Program-made: the position numbers and the translations under genes
Shown here: piece after piece, positions 16,790-28,700 of the stretch
Position numbering within the stretch: the first letter of the stretch is position 1
Layout of the letters: each line of letters starts with the position of its first letter
Source of the DNA: Antedon mediterranea
Taxonomy: Eukaryota; Echinodermata; Crinoidea; Comatulida; Antedonidae
Direction of reading: 5' to 3'
Assembly: GCF_964355755.1 (NCBI RefSeq)
Contig: NC_092673.1
Location: 28,215,001-28,279,000 of the forward strand
Length of the DNA: 64,000 nt
Notes under the pieces: model-generated
Told to the model about the DNA's origin: nothing
The model's database searches: none
What the model saw: only the letters and a program-made list of their open reading frames with translations

Positions 16790-16821
16790 ATCTTCAAATA
16801 CTTGCCAAATCTGTAATGTAA

Positions 16822-16948
16822 ATCTCTGTCTACACTATCAAACTAGTTTGAAAAAAGGTGATGTGCCCAAATATGGTAGTGATATGACATCATCATGTCC
16901 ATATATGGGCACATCACATTTTGTTGCCACATAAAGTATAGTGTAAAC
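16822..16948 (+). mobile_element. MITE family A copy
   Basis: Has CTCTGTCTACACTATCAAAC at the left, the CCAAATATGGTAGTGATATG core and a degraded right terminus. It lies just after the MFS stop codon, in its 3' UTR. Confidence 0.9.
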
Positions 16949-17218
16949 ATATCCATAAAGTTTATTTAAATTAAACAATTTATAATTATGTTTATGTTAC
17001 AATTATAACTTATACATTGATGAGCAATTTGTTTTATGGCAATATTATACTTAACAGCCACAATGTAGGCTGATTTAAAGGATATTTACTTGAGGTTTTT
17101 TGTTACTAAAGTATGTATATATAGCATAAAAACTATCTAATTGTTACTTAGTAACTGTATATGCAAAAGTGCACCCTATATAATTTAATTATAATAATTA
17201 TATTTATAAAATATTCAG

Positions 17219-17233
17219 AATAAATGCAATAAA
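17219..17233 (+). terminator. MFS gene polyA signals
   Basis: Two AATAAA hexamers, at 17219-17224 and 17228-17233, about 430 bases after the stop. The GLMN stop codon on the opposite strand is only about 120 bases away, so the two 3' ends converge tightly. Confidence 0.55.
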
Positions 17234-17356
17234 TATTTGTGCACACTCATTCGTTTTTTTGTGATCTTATTATTATTATTTCTCTTGAATCAATTCAAAA
17301 TTGAAATAGAACACCAAATGCCATTCAACATAGTTCAATTTGATATTAAACTTTAT

Positions 17357-20300
17357 TCACCATAATTTAGGATCTTTTTGCATTCTCTTCTCCGTGGAAA
17401 TCACTTCTCCAACTCGGCCTAATAAACTTGCTATAAGGTCAAAGGTGAACTGTGCTGATTTTAAAACCTGTCGAAAGAATATTGTACAAAGCATGAATTA
17501 TGATGCGCAAAACTTGAATTGATGTATTTTTCTTTATCCGAGTTAAATTACAGTTTATATATTACGGTTAGTTCTGGTCTTGCGTTTAAATGCAACACAT
17601 TAATTAATGGACAAAAAAAAATATTTAAAAGACAAAAAAATGTAGACTTTAGCAAAATAAATCATCCTGCCCAAAACAGAAAAATATGGAAATAAATCGT
17701 TGAAATGACAGAAAATGCATATGCATATAACAGGCGGTTTGTTTGTGGGGCGCAGGGATGGTGTGTGGGTGCGTGTTCAAAACCTGCAAACTGCTTGTGT
17801 AATTTTGCATCTAATGATTTATTTGTTTTTTTTTTACCTCTTTTTGCTGTGCAACTGGCATGGCAGGAAGATCCTGACCTCCAACAGAAACATTCAGTCT
17901 ATCATCTGGATTGAAAAAAAAATAGTCATAATAAAGACTAAAATTCAGTCTTAAATTCAATTCAATGGTAGTTCCCAAATTTGGTAACGTTCTCAGATTT
18001 CTAAATAACAGAAGATCCGCTGAATATATATATAAAAAAGCAAGTGAAACTCAAACTAAAAGACAGCACATATTGAGAGAACTTAAAGTTTTCAAGAATC
18101 TGTTTTGGGGGAGATTTGTTCTACTACACAAAATTGATTCCGACCAGACTTTCAGAAATATTAAATATTTATACCTCTTCAGTCAAAGGCTGGTCTCCCA
18201 GAGGGTCCAGTCATGATCAGTGGCTGTGAGTGACAGTGGCTGTGTGTACTAGTACACCGGGGTAACCCACTACTACTACTACATTAGATGTACTAGGTTC
18301 TTTAAAATGCACACAAGCTAGATGTGTACACTGGACCTACGGTTTATAGTCCTTATCCGAGAAGACTAGTTCTACCACCATAACCAAGGAGCGAGTGAGC
18401 CTCAAACCCTTGCCGATGTTATGGCTACGTAATTACGGTTCCACTGTCTTAACCATCGGCCACTCACTGGCTCACATTTGAAGGGCATTGGAAGTCAATT
18501 ATTTTAGTATATTACATAGCCTATGTAAATACGCGAACGTGATTGGTTGAAACTGCATCACATGACTACCGCTGCGAGGATCGTAAATCGTATATATCCT
18601 TGAGAACGATGATATTGACTGTGTAATTTTTGCGTAATTATCGTGTCCCCTGTCATTAAACATATAGATTCTCGAGTTCAATGATATTGACTGTGTAATT
18701 TTCGTGTGCCAACACTCGCGTTGCCGATAAATAAACAAAAGTCATCAACTCGATCTTGAACTCGGGTGGAATTGTCACTCCATCGCAAGACAACGCTTCA
18801 ACCGCTGCGCCACTGAACTTGCTTGAAGAAATTAATCTTCTAAACTATTTAAGCTATGCATACATAGCGCCCTCATTTGTTATTAGTCCACCCTAAATGT
18901 GATGAAACACCGTTTGTGATTGGTCAATACTCACGGTGTAGTAACCTAGTAACTAGTACGCGCTGAACATCCGGTGATTCGGCTCCTCGAAGAGAAGTTA
19001 AGAAGACAAATTTTTATTCGGCCTACCTGATTATAATATTATTATTAATAGGCTTATTGATGGAAATTCTTCTGTTAATTTAAACGACCTAGGCCTAAGT
19101 GAATATTTTATTGCCAAGGAATCATTAATTAGTAATTATCTGTATATTATTCTTCGCAAGGTAAGGTGTCTAGGCAGGCTTGTTTAAATACAATACAAAT
19201 AGAGGCCCAACCCAGCAGACTTGTTCTTGGCTATATAATATAACAGATATTGCCTTTTATATCGGTTAAATATAAGATTTGACATCCCCTCGGGAATGAT
19301 ATTAAGTTCTCGGGGAATATATATTTCCTCGAACTTAATATCATTCCCTCGGGGATGTCAAATCTTATATTTAACCTCTAAGCAGTCAATATCTGTATAA
19401 TAGCACGCTTATGTTGTTTGTAATATAGGCATCCTATAATTGCTGACTTTTCGATGTTGGATGTAGTTGAAATAAAAAACAATAAATTAAAAATGTATTG
19501 CTATGCCATATATGTAATAGAACAATAAATTAAAAAAAAAATATTTATTAATTATTTCTTGGGGTAAAATGTGAAATTCCAGAGCTTTGTTTACCTTTCT
19601 TTGCTCCCTTTGTTTGTATCTCTTCTAACTTCAGTTCATAATGTGCTATTGATAGATCTAAACCTTTGTGAAGCGGTTGTAAATAATGTTCATCTAGGTC
19701 ATTAAGGTGTGTCCACACACCAGTTGCATTCACTTCTAGTTTATCTCGTAATGTCAGGTAACGTAGGAAATTTAATGCTGCTATTATTCTTCAGATGTAA
19801 AGAAATTAAATCAATAGTTAATTTTTATTGACATATTTTACTTTCTTGGTGTTTATGCTTTTTTAAGACATAAATATATAGTTGCCGTATTTGCTGTGAG
19901 ACATTTAAGATCTATTCACTTAGGAGAATTTTTAGATTTCTTCGCCTAAGTGTGAATGGTGAATGCGGCCATGACTACTGATACTATTTTTTTTTTATTT
20001 TCTCAAAAAATATATTGTTAGAATTTTACATTAGACTTACTTATCGGATTGTTCTAAAATGTCTGATTCTGCCCCATCTGGAAGGTCAAATACATACTGA
20101 CAGAGGTCAACAAGATGTTGACCTATGAACCAGGAATTACTTGAAGTATCCTGTAAATAAAGCATCCATTGAAAAAGACCTTTAAATTCACAAATAAATA
20201 ATTGAATTTCATACGCATCCAACAGAGAGTAACTCACCAATTACAGGATGGATAAACTATTTTATAATTTATCATGCTTATAAACTAAGTCTCATTTGAG

Positions 20301-23300
20301 GCTTAGGGAGTGGAGTTGAAAGAGTTGTGAGTTACACACCCTAGCACTAGGTCAGGATTGAACCTCGGACCTTGATATTGGAAGGCAAGCATGTTAACTA
20401 TCAAGCTACAGCTGGAAAAATAATAATAAACATAATTTACTTATTAATTTTTTTACCTGTAATGTTTCATGAACAAAATCTTTAAGAATTCCAATGAGAT
20501 AACCAGCAACACCAAAATGATTTGATTCCCTTAGTTGTTTCCTTAGCAACTGGTAGCGACCTTTGAACTCCCATTTCTTAATAAATGGTTTCAGTAATGA
20601 AACAGCACCTTTTCTCTGTAGGAAAGAATGTTGTGACTAACTTGAAAAATTCAGTTACTGTACCTGACTATTTAACGTTAAAAGGTTATACCTGTATTAC
20701 TAATAAACGAAAGAAAAAAAAACAAAAAAAACAGTCTACCTATTTTAAATTTTTTTCAATCAGTCAATAATATACTTACTAGTTGATCTACAGGACAACG
20801 AATCATAATGGTTATAAGTAGATTCGCAATTTGCATGTAGTCTTTGCTATCCAGCCACTTACTTGGGAGTGATAAATCATCAACATCATGCACAGTTGAA
20901 TTTAGAAGGTCCTACATAAATTTTAAAAAAATCTGAAATTCATTAACAAGAAATAATGCAGTTTTTCATTTTGTGTGGCACACACAATTTTTAGAAAAAA
21001 ATTAGAAAGCTCTGCTGAATAAAAACAACCCATGTGCAAGTATATTCAAACAAGATTCTGAATGTTATAGGAAGATGATGATGATCTGTGGTTGTTGAAT
21101 TTCTTAGAATAATTTAAATATTTTACTTACAAGTCCTTTGGAAACTGCATAAGCTTGAGGGCGTTGTAAAAGGTTAATGATGTACGAAGAAGCAGCTTGA
21201 AAAACATGTTGACCACTGATTTGAAAAGAAATAAAAAACTTTAAATATTTATAAATGTGGATGGTGGTCACAATAAGCGGAGGCCACCATTAATAAATTA
21301 TAAAAAACATGAGATTACAGTACAATAAATTAATATTAAATCCTTATTCTCCTCCTGGATAGGTGTCACAAAGGAAGGTTCTACTCTTGTTTACAATTGA
21401 ATAATTACCTATAGATACTAGGAAATTGATCTGCACACAATTGTACAGAAAGAGCAAGATACGCAAAACAAGCTAGGCCATGTTCAGGCAGACAGCTATC
21501 AACATCATCCCCCGCTGAAGACGCATCTTCTTCTACTGGTCCTTCCTGTTTGCTAGGCTTAGACTTTACATTGTTATTTGATGCATAGAATATTAAATTG
21601 GTAAAACTAGTATTCATCTCTTCAAAATATTTCTGAAATAATAATGATTGAATTAAATATTTAACATAAAATAATAAAATTACATCAAAATCTTTAGTAG
21701 AGCTGTAGCTTGGTGGTTAATGTATTTGCCTTCCAATCCCAAGGTCCAGGGAATTCTGACCTAGTGCAAGGGTTGTAACTCGCAACTCTTTCAACTCCAT
21801 TTCCTAAGCCTCATATGAGACTTAGTTGTTAAGCACGATAAATTGTATAATAGTTTATGCATCCAGTAATTATTGGATGCGTATGAAATAAAAAATTTTA
21901 AAAATTTGATAAATTACAAAGAGAGGACATTTAATAGGTAAGAACAACACAAACAAACATGAATGGAAAACACTAACCATTATTTGCTGGGCACAGGTAG
22001 AAAATGTTGTTGGTAGTTTGTCTTTATTATCATCTTTATCCACAAGACTCAAGAACACCAAAGGATAGTCGAGTAATTTCAACAGGCTAAAAAAGACCAT
22101 TTAAACTGATGGTTTTGATCCGTCACTTTATTAAGGCATTGTTAAACAAAAATAAATTGGTTGAGTGTACTAAATAAAGTGGATTTATGCGTTGTGGTAG
22201 TCACATAGTTAAAACACTATCATACAGAAAATGATTGCAATTGTACACATTTTATGTGAACCTTTGTACAAAAAAAAGATTTTATGGATTGCACTAGGAT
22301 CTAGGATTTCTGATAAATCTACAGGAATCCCTATACAGTTTCTAGGATATTTCCACCACTGAGTTTCCTACTTTATCAAATACCTAGTGAATACAATATA
22401 ACAGACTTACTATAATTCTATATCTCTCCTGATAGTGAGCATGTTTTTGTTTAAATTGTTATCTTTTTTAGCTTGCACAACCTTAAAAACAAATGGAGAG
22501 ACAAAGTCCATCAAGATCACCACAATTTCCTCAAAACGTCTATAATTTGGATCTTGTGTCATCAGTAACAGTTCCTCCTCAGCGAGTGTTTCATAGCCAG
22601 GTAGCTGTATAGTTTTAACATGGGCATAAATAGTTGACAGGACTATGTCAAGACTCTTTGCAAATCCAGTCTCCATACGACAAAGTGCTAAACATACAAA
22701 AACACAATATAAAGAAAATAAATAACAGTAAAATTACAGTATTCAATTTAAATTCTGTGACCACCAACATTTTCCTGTGCAGAATTTAATTTACACAAAA
22801 TGTAATTACTTGACCATAGACTGTGGAAAGCCAGAAGGGGGAGAGGGAGAGGGAGAGGCATCTCATTGCAGATTGAACTTGGCCACCTAACAACTGTAAT
22901 ATTTAAAATGGACTATCTACTATATATAACATGAAATGAATTTCTCCAATAGCTTTATGTTTAGATTTTAATGTTACCAGACATTTAGATTTTAATGTTA
23001 CCAGGCATTTTCATTTTAATTATGCAGCCAGCCAGTCATGTTCTGTTGCTATTCTATACGCCAGTTCCAATATGCTCAGCTTACCTGTCTGAATAGGATT
23101 TATGAAATCTAGAAACACTGAGTAGTCAAGAAAACGATCAATTTGTTCCAATAGACCAAGCACTATTTCCTTTGGTTTGCCAACCTACAAATTATTTAAA
23201 CAAAAACGTAATAGTTTTATCTCAGCCTCAACTGCATATTAATTCGTACCTGTGGCAGACCACTCACAAAACGCACTCCCAAAATGCCCTCTTGTACGAT

Positions 23301-25246
23301 TACAGCACACTACAATTTGATAAACTTCTACACACTAAAGCTCTAACCACACTATCAAACTAGTTTGACACAAAAAGAATTATGAGCCCAAATATGGTAG
23401 TGATATGCTCAAATATGGTAGTGATATGCTCAAATATGGTAGTGATATGACATCATGTCCATATATGGGCACATCACATTTTTTTGTCACATCAAGTTTG
23501 ATAGTGTAGACAGAGCTCAATTTACAGGCAATTTGTAGCACGCTTCAATTTTAAAGTATTTCGTGCAGTTCGTTAGTATTGTGATTATATTCAAAAGTTT
23601 TGTATTGGATTCTGTTTAAAAAATCCCATTTTACTATTTTGTTCTAGAAACCACTCAATGTTCATTGAACATTACAGTGAATTAAAAACATATATATTAC
23701 CTTTGCAATGAGTTCTAACAATGTCACACAGTTTTCATAGCTTACATCATCCCTTTCTTCAGTGTTCACCAAATAAGGACATATGATTGGTAGCAACTCC
23801 CAGCCTGTATGCAGTAGAAGAACCTAAAAATAGACGAAAACACTTATGTAGATTATGAAAGATATTTTTTATAGTGTGAAAGTATGCACACAAACTATAG
23901 CTTAAGCTCTGTCTACACTATAAAACTTTTGTGACAATAAAATGTGATGTGCCCATATATGGACAGGATGATGTCACATCACTACTATATTTAGGCATAT
24001 CACCACCATACTTGGTGGTTTGATAGTGTAGACAGAGCTTTAGGTTATATTCCTCAAGTATGCAGTTAATAGACTACAGCTTGGTTCCCACTAGGAGGTA
24101 AAGCAAGGATATAATCGCAACGCAATATCTTTGACCAATCACTAGCAATGTACAGGTATTATTTGAATCGTTGCTTGTCATCCTTGCATTGTCCTTGTGG
24201 GAATCAAGCTTTAGTTTCAACTATGTATGGTATGTCAAGTAAAGTTTTTATATATCATCTTCTCTTTACTGGAGCAAATTGCAGGTGTAAATAAAGGGGG
24301 GAGAGGGATGGGGGATGTTTATGATGTAACTTCATAATGGCAGAAATCAATTAGTTAAGTGTCGGAAAATTATGCTTTTGTAAATACCTGTATACAGATT
24401 GTATCCCTACCTCATGATTGGTAACTGCATCGATGAGAATGTCGGACTGTTGTTGTTTTAGGCAGACTTTAGCAGCTACAGTGAATCGCATACAAACATC
24501 TTCATCTACTTTTCCTCTCTCCTCCTAAGTAAACAAAGGAATACAATACCAGGTTAGAGGGAAGTTAACACTCCCTGAGCTTGGCTCCCTTACAACTTCA
24601 TTGTTGGACTGTGGGTTATTTATTTTAGATATGTATGGTGATTATTCCAATGATACATTACAGAAACACACCAGGTTCACATTTTTAACAATTCATTGCG
24701 ATTCAAGAATGTAATAAATATATTTTAAAATAGTTTTAAGTTCTATACACAACACAACTTATTAATATGAATTATTATTATTAATTATCTAGAGAGAGGG
24801 TGTTGATTGTACATAAAATGTATTAAAACAATGTTATTTTTAACTGGTTAACAGCCAACCATTCATTGTTTAGATTAATCATCTATAAAAATTAGGCCCA
24901 AATACCGTATTTTACTTGGGTAGTCTCTGCCCATAAACCAGACAGACACTTTAAGTTATAGTTCACACTTATCGAGTAGCCGGGCGGATGGGTAGCTGGT
25001 AGCAACAGCAGTGTTAGGCCTATATATGCCAGCTTATCAGTTATCTACTAGTTAGAGGCCTAGTAGCTAGGCTTAGAAAATTATTAAATTAAGCTAGGCC
25101 TAGCCCACATAGAAAGAGAGAATGACGCCTGCTGAAACTAGTGAATATGCATAATTAAACAGTAAAAACCATTTCGCTTGTGACGTGCTATAAATGTTTT
25201 TAAAACCTACTAAAGAAAGTAACACTTCTTTCATCTCATCGGCCAT
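17357..25246 (-). CDS. GLMN: glomulin, RBX1/cullin-RING ligase regulator, with an apparent 1-base frameshift
   Basis: Glomulin is a HEAT-like helical protein whose C-terminal region caps RBX1 and blocks E2 access to cullin-1 ligases. Fourteen coding exons in transcript order: 25211-25246, 24411-24524, 23701-23823, 23085-23184, 22411-22687, 21978-22086, 21409-21632, 21131-21215, 20780-20911, 20457-20615, 20041-20150, 19595-19789, 17838-17905, 17357-17467. Length about 613 residues (human 594). Diagnostic segments are NSWFIGQHLVDLCQYVFDLP, DGAESDILEQSDK, GVWTHLNDLDEHYLQPLHKG and, in the last exon, VLKSAQFTFDLIASLLGRV. Exon 19595-19789 is 195 bases where 194 are needed; one extra A in a run of four (plus-strand T at 19740-19743) separates LRYLTLRDK from NATGVWTHL. 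Elsewhere all phases fit, so sequencing error, an allele, or recent damage are all possible. Confidence 0.93.
18185..18480 (-). mobile_element. tRNA-derived SINE with conserved central module
   Basis: Read on the minus strand, 18480-18395 resembles a Leu/Ser-type tRNA head (GTGGCCGATGGTTAAG-like box A region, GGGTTTGAGGCTC-like box B). It is followed by a body with ACACCGGGGTAACCC and GTACTAGGTTCTTTAAAATG seen from the plus strand. The body recurs in part at 42879-42955 and 54205-54390. It lies in a GLMN intron. Confidence 0.6.
19244..19399. repeat. long imperfect palindrome (foldback element)
   Basis: Arms of about 55 bases centred near 19321. The left arm runs GGTTAAATATAAGATTTGAC onward; the right arm ends GTCAAATCTTATATTTAACC. 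Outer CAGATATTG / CAATATCTG pairs extend the symmetry. It lies in the GLMN intron between exons 17838-17905 and 19595-19789. Confidence 0.85.
20225..20420 (-). mobile_element. tRNA-derived SINE family C, minus copy
   Basis: On the minus strand a tRNA-like head (AGCTGTAGCTTGATAGTTAA, GAGGTTCAATCCTGACC) is followed by a body with AACTCTTTCAACTCCA and a tail ending in TTGGATGCGTATGAAAT. A copy in the opposite orientation lies at 21700-21890 in a different intron of GLMN. The two could pair in the GLMN transcript. Confidence 0.8.
21700..21890 (+). mobile_element. tRNA-derived SINE family C, plus copy
   Basis: The head AGAGCTGTAGCTTGGTGGTT and the box B-like GTCCAGGGAATTCTGACC are followed by the same body and the TATTGGATGCGTATGAAAT end as the copy at 20225-20420. 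Confidence 0.8.
23340..23519 (+). mobile_element. MITE family A copy with expanded core
   Basis: Both termini are present (ACACTATCAAACTAGTTTGA; GTTTGATAGTGTAGACAGAG). The internal CAAATATGGTAGTGATATG module is tandemly repeated three times. It is in a GLMN intron. Confidence 0.92.
23904..24044 (-). mobile_element. MITE family A copy
   Basis: Near-complete, with TTA directly outside both termini (TTAAGCTCTGTCTACACTAT at the left, GTGTAGACAGAGCTTTA at the right). This supports a 3-bp TTA target duplication. It is in a GLMN intron. Confidence 0.92.
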
Positions 25247-25761
25247 GTTGTTGTAACTTAGTTTGTTATGAAAAACCGCCCTCTATAGTATCATTGTACA
25301 CCACCACGTGGTGTGATGAGTATTTTAAAAATCACATGCATTAATTTAAAAGTAATTTTAATGTAGTTGTTCAAATCAAAGTAAATTATTAATGAGACGG
25401 AGAAGTCTATAAATATATATAATTTATATCTATACCGATTAAATGTTATTATTGAGTTCCATCACAGTAATATTGGATTATTATTTGACTATTTGAAAGT
25501 TAAATCAAAACGAGGTAAAACCAGGGAGTTATTGTTTTAACTCCCTGGTAAAACTACTTTATGAGTTTTTGAATGATCAACACAAAACAAGTTTTAATAT
25601 ACAGACTACAATACCATCGTACAGTTGTATAAGTAAATGATAACACCACCACTTAAAACTAAAAACAAAACAGACTGACAAAGTAACTTTCTTTTTTTAT
25701 TTCATTTTAATTTTACAGAGTAAAGACAGTTTTTCATGATATTTAGTCCTGTTTTTTTTGT

Positions 25762-28700
25762 TTAAACTTTACTGGCGAGTTCTTTAGCTTTAAGACGCTC
25801 AAATTTGTCAATCTTGGCTTGGCTCTTCTTGCCAACTTGACCACCTCCCCAATGGCGACGGATCTGCAAAAGAAAATTGATCAAATTATGAAAAAATATA
25901 GCACAAGTAATAGTGATGTAATCTAGACATGATAGAGGTTTCAGTTTTTATGGTAGATACAGACAAAACCAGTCTTTTTATTCTATTTTGCAATATCACA
26001 ATTGTTAAGCTCTGTTTATACTATAAAACTAGTTTGACAAAAAAAGTAAGATGTGCCAAAATATGGTAGTGATATGACATCATCATGTCCATATAAATGT
26101 GCACATCACATTTTTTGACACATAAAGTTTTATAGTGTAGACAGAGCTTTATATATTTATTAAATGTAATGGCATGTGAATTAAGCTCAGTATTAAATTA
26201 TAATAAAACATAATGTGACAAAAAAAAATGTGATGTGCCCATATCTGTTTGGAAAGTGTAAACTTAAGGATGTGTTTGGCTTGCTCAGGGTTAAAAAGCT
26301 CAATAGTTTGTAACCACATGTATAATTCAGGTGAAGAAATTCAAGCATCATTGCAAGCACTCTGTACAGTAAAATTATATTTCTATTTTCATTTTAGGAT
26401 TAAAAATAGTGAAACAATGGCCTACCTCCTCAGATCTGTCATTGTAGTTGGTTCTGACAGCATCAATAAGTTTGTTGAGTGAGCCCTTGTCCTCACTGTT
26501 TACCTGGGTGAAAGCCAAGCAGGTACATGTCTTCCTGTGAACCACTTGCCCGAGTCTAGCTTTGCCTTTCACAATGCAGTATGGCACGCCCATTTTGCGG
26601 CAAAGTGCTGGAAGCCACATGACGATCTATAATCATTTATCAGAAACAATGAACTTAACACTGCAGTTTCAATTTCTTTTAACCACTAACTTTATTTTAA
26701 TAAGTTTTAATACAGTTGAGTAGAGCGGACAACTTCAGGACCAAAAAATATGCACAAACAAAAGTGTTCCATAAATATCCTCCTCCATTTTATGGGAAAG
26801 TGTCCCCTTAATAGGGGTCCCAAAAAAGGGTTCTACTGTACTGTGTGTACATAAAATTAGAATTGAAAAAAAAGAATGGTATATTGAGTGTATATGTGCT
26901 TGCTCAGTATTAAAAAGCTCGGTTTTTTATCCACATATAAATTCAGGTGAAGAAATTCAAACATCATTGCAAGCTAACACTATCAAACTTTATGTGACAA
27001 AAAAATGTGATGTGCCCATACATGGATATTTGGGCATAACACTACCATATTTGGGCACATCAAGCTTTTTTGTCAAACTAGTTTGGTAGTGTAGACAGGA
27101 CGAAAAACAAAATAAAATCGTATAACCTCACCTCAATAGGTTCTACATCATGAGCTATGACAACTAATTGAGCCTTCTTAGACTCAATCAAACAAGTGAC
27201 TGTGTTTACTCCCTGGCGTACAACGGGGGGACGCTTAGTTGGAGCACTTTCTTCGCCCTTTGCGGTTTTCTCAGCACGTTCTCGAAGACGAGCTTTCTTC
27301 TCCTCCTTGTTTTCTGGGCGGTACTTGTTCAGAAGACGGAACAATTGAGTAGCTGTAACACATTGACCAAATTTAACATGGTAAGTAATAATTAATTTTC
27401 TGAATACAGACTTCTGAATACAGACATGTGGGTAGTATTAGTAATGCTAGGACGTGATATACACTCAACCTGTTAGTAACTGTATTAAAGATTTATCCAC
27501 CAACCAATTGAACTCATTATAGGCCTTTGGCTTATTAATGTACAGATATGAAAGTGATACGCCTCAGTTTGTAAAAGCTTATTTCATTTGCAACAATGCC
27601 ATTCATTTAGCAAATATTCAAGTGCATCATTGGAGTATCACTATGATATACAGTATGTTCACACTGGGGTAACATTTAATCTACATGGGGTGAGCTTATA
27701 AACTTCGTAACAGCACTTGTTGTTCCAGTAAATCTTGGGCTTAAAGTAGAATATAAGGGCTTGTTCTCGACACTGTTATTGCTCCATGAATCATTCTCGA
27801 AAAATTTAATCTGGTTTCAAAATAATATTGTATAAAAAATTAACTTTCAATAAACCAATTATCAAATACTCAAGTTATTTGCATGACCAAGGCCACTGAA
27901 GAGTGAAAATAGTTGAAACGTAGTAAATGAGTACCGGATAATTGGTTTATAGAAAGTTACATTTTCCATACAATATATGTCATTATTGATCTCTTTTTCC
28001 TTTTTCATTTATTACCTGTTTGCCTGTCAAGAGCCTGTGAAAACTGGTTGACACTTGGTGGAACCTTAAGTCGTTGATAAAGTACAGCTTTCTGTCTTTG
28101 TAAGCGTACATACTTGGGCCATCTTACAAAACGTGTCAGATCACGTTTTGGCTGGATGTCTTGGCCAATACCAAAGTTCTTGGGTCGCTTCTCAAAGAGT
28201 GGGTTGACGACCTTTTTGGGTGCAGCGGTCTTTGCTGCGTAAGGTGCCGGAGCTACCTTCTTTCCCTTTGTTTTCTTGGCTTTTGGCTTTGAATTAAGAA
28301 CAAATAATTTAGAAATCTCACAGTATGTTTTATTTATGAGAGAATGCATATCTTCATACATGCAATTATTATTTATAAGCAGAGTGCATCAAATTGGTTA
28401 AAGCTTATTAGTTATATCAAACCTAGGCCTAGCTTTTATGTAACTGCTAAAGTTTATTCAGCCTACCTAGGCCTAGTCTACAGTAGGTCTCTAGCTAAAT
28501 AGAGAGATGACTAGCCCAGGCCTAGCCTAATAAAGTTACTGAATTTATATTAATTAATGGAACCATATCAAATTAATTATTATTATTGCAATTTGTACAA
28601 ATATTTCATTGTTTTAATTTATTAGGGCCTAAAACGAAATTGTCAAAACCAAATTACAGAGAAAACACAAATGGAAAAACTCATTCGATCTAGACGGACA

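Noticed and set aside
17705-17914. plus-strand Cys-rich small ORF
   Set aside because: Overlaps GLMN exon 17838-17905 on the other strand; no support of its own.
22962-23008. 24-bp direct duplication in a GLMN intron
   Set aside because: Two copies only, simple slippage product, no further interest.
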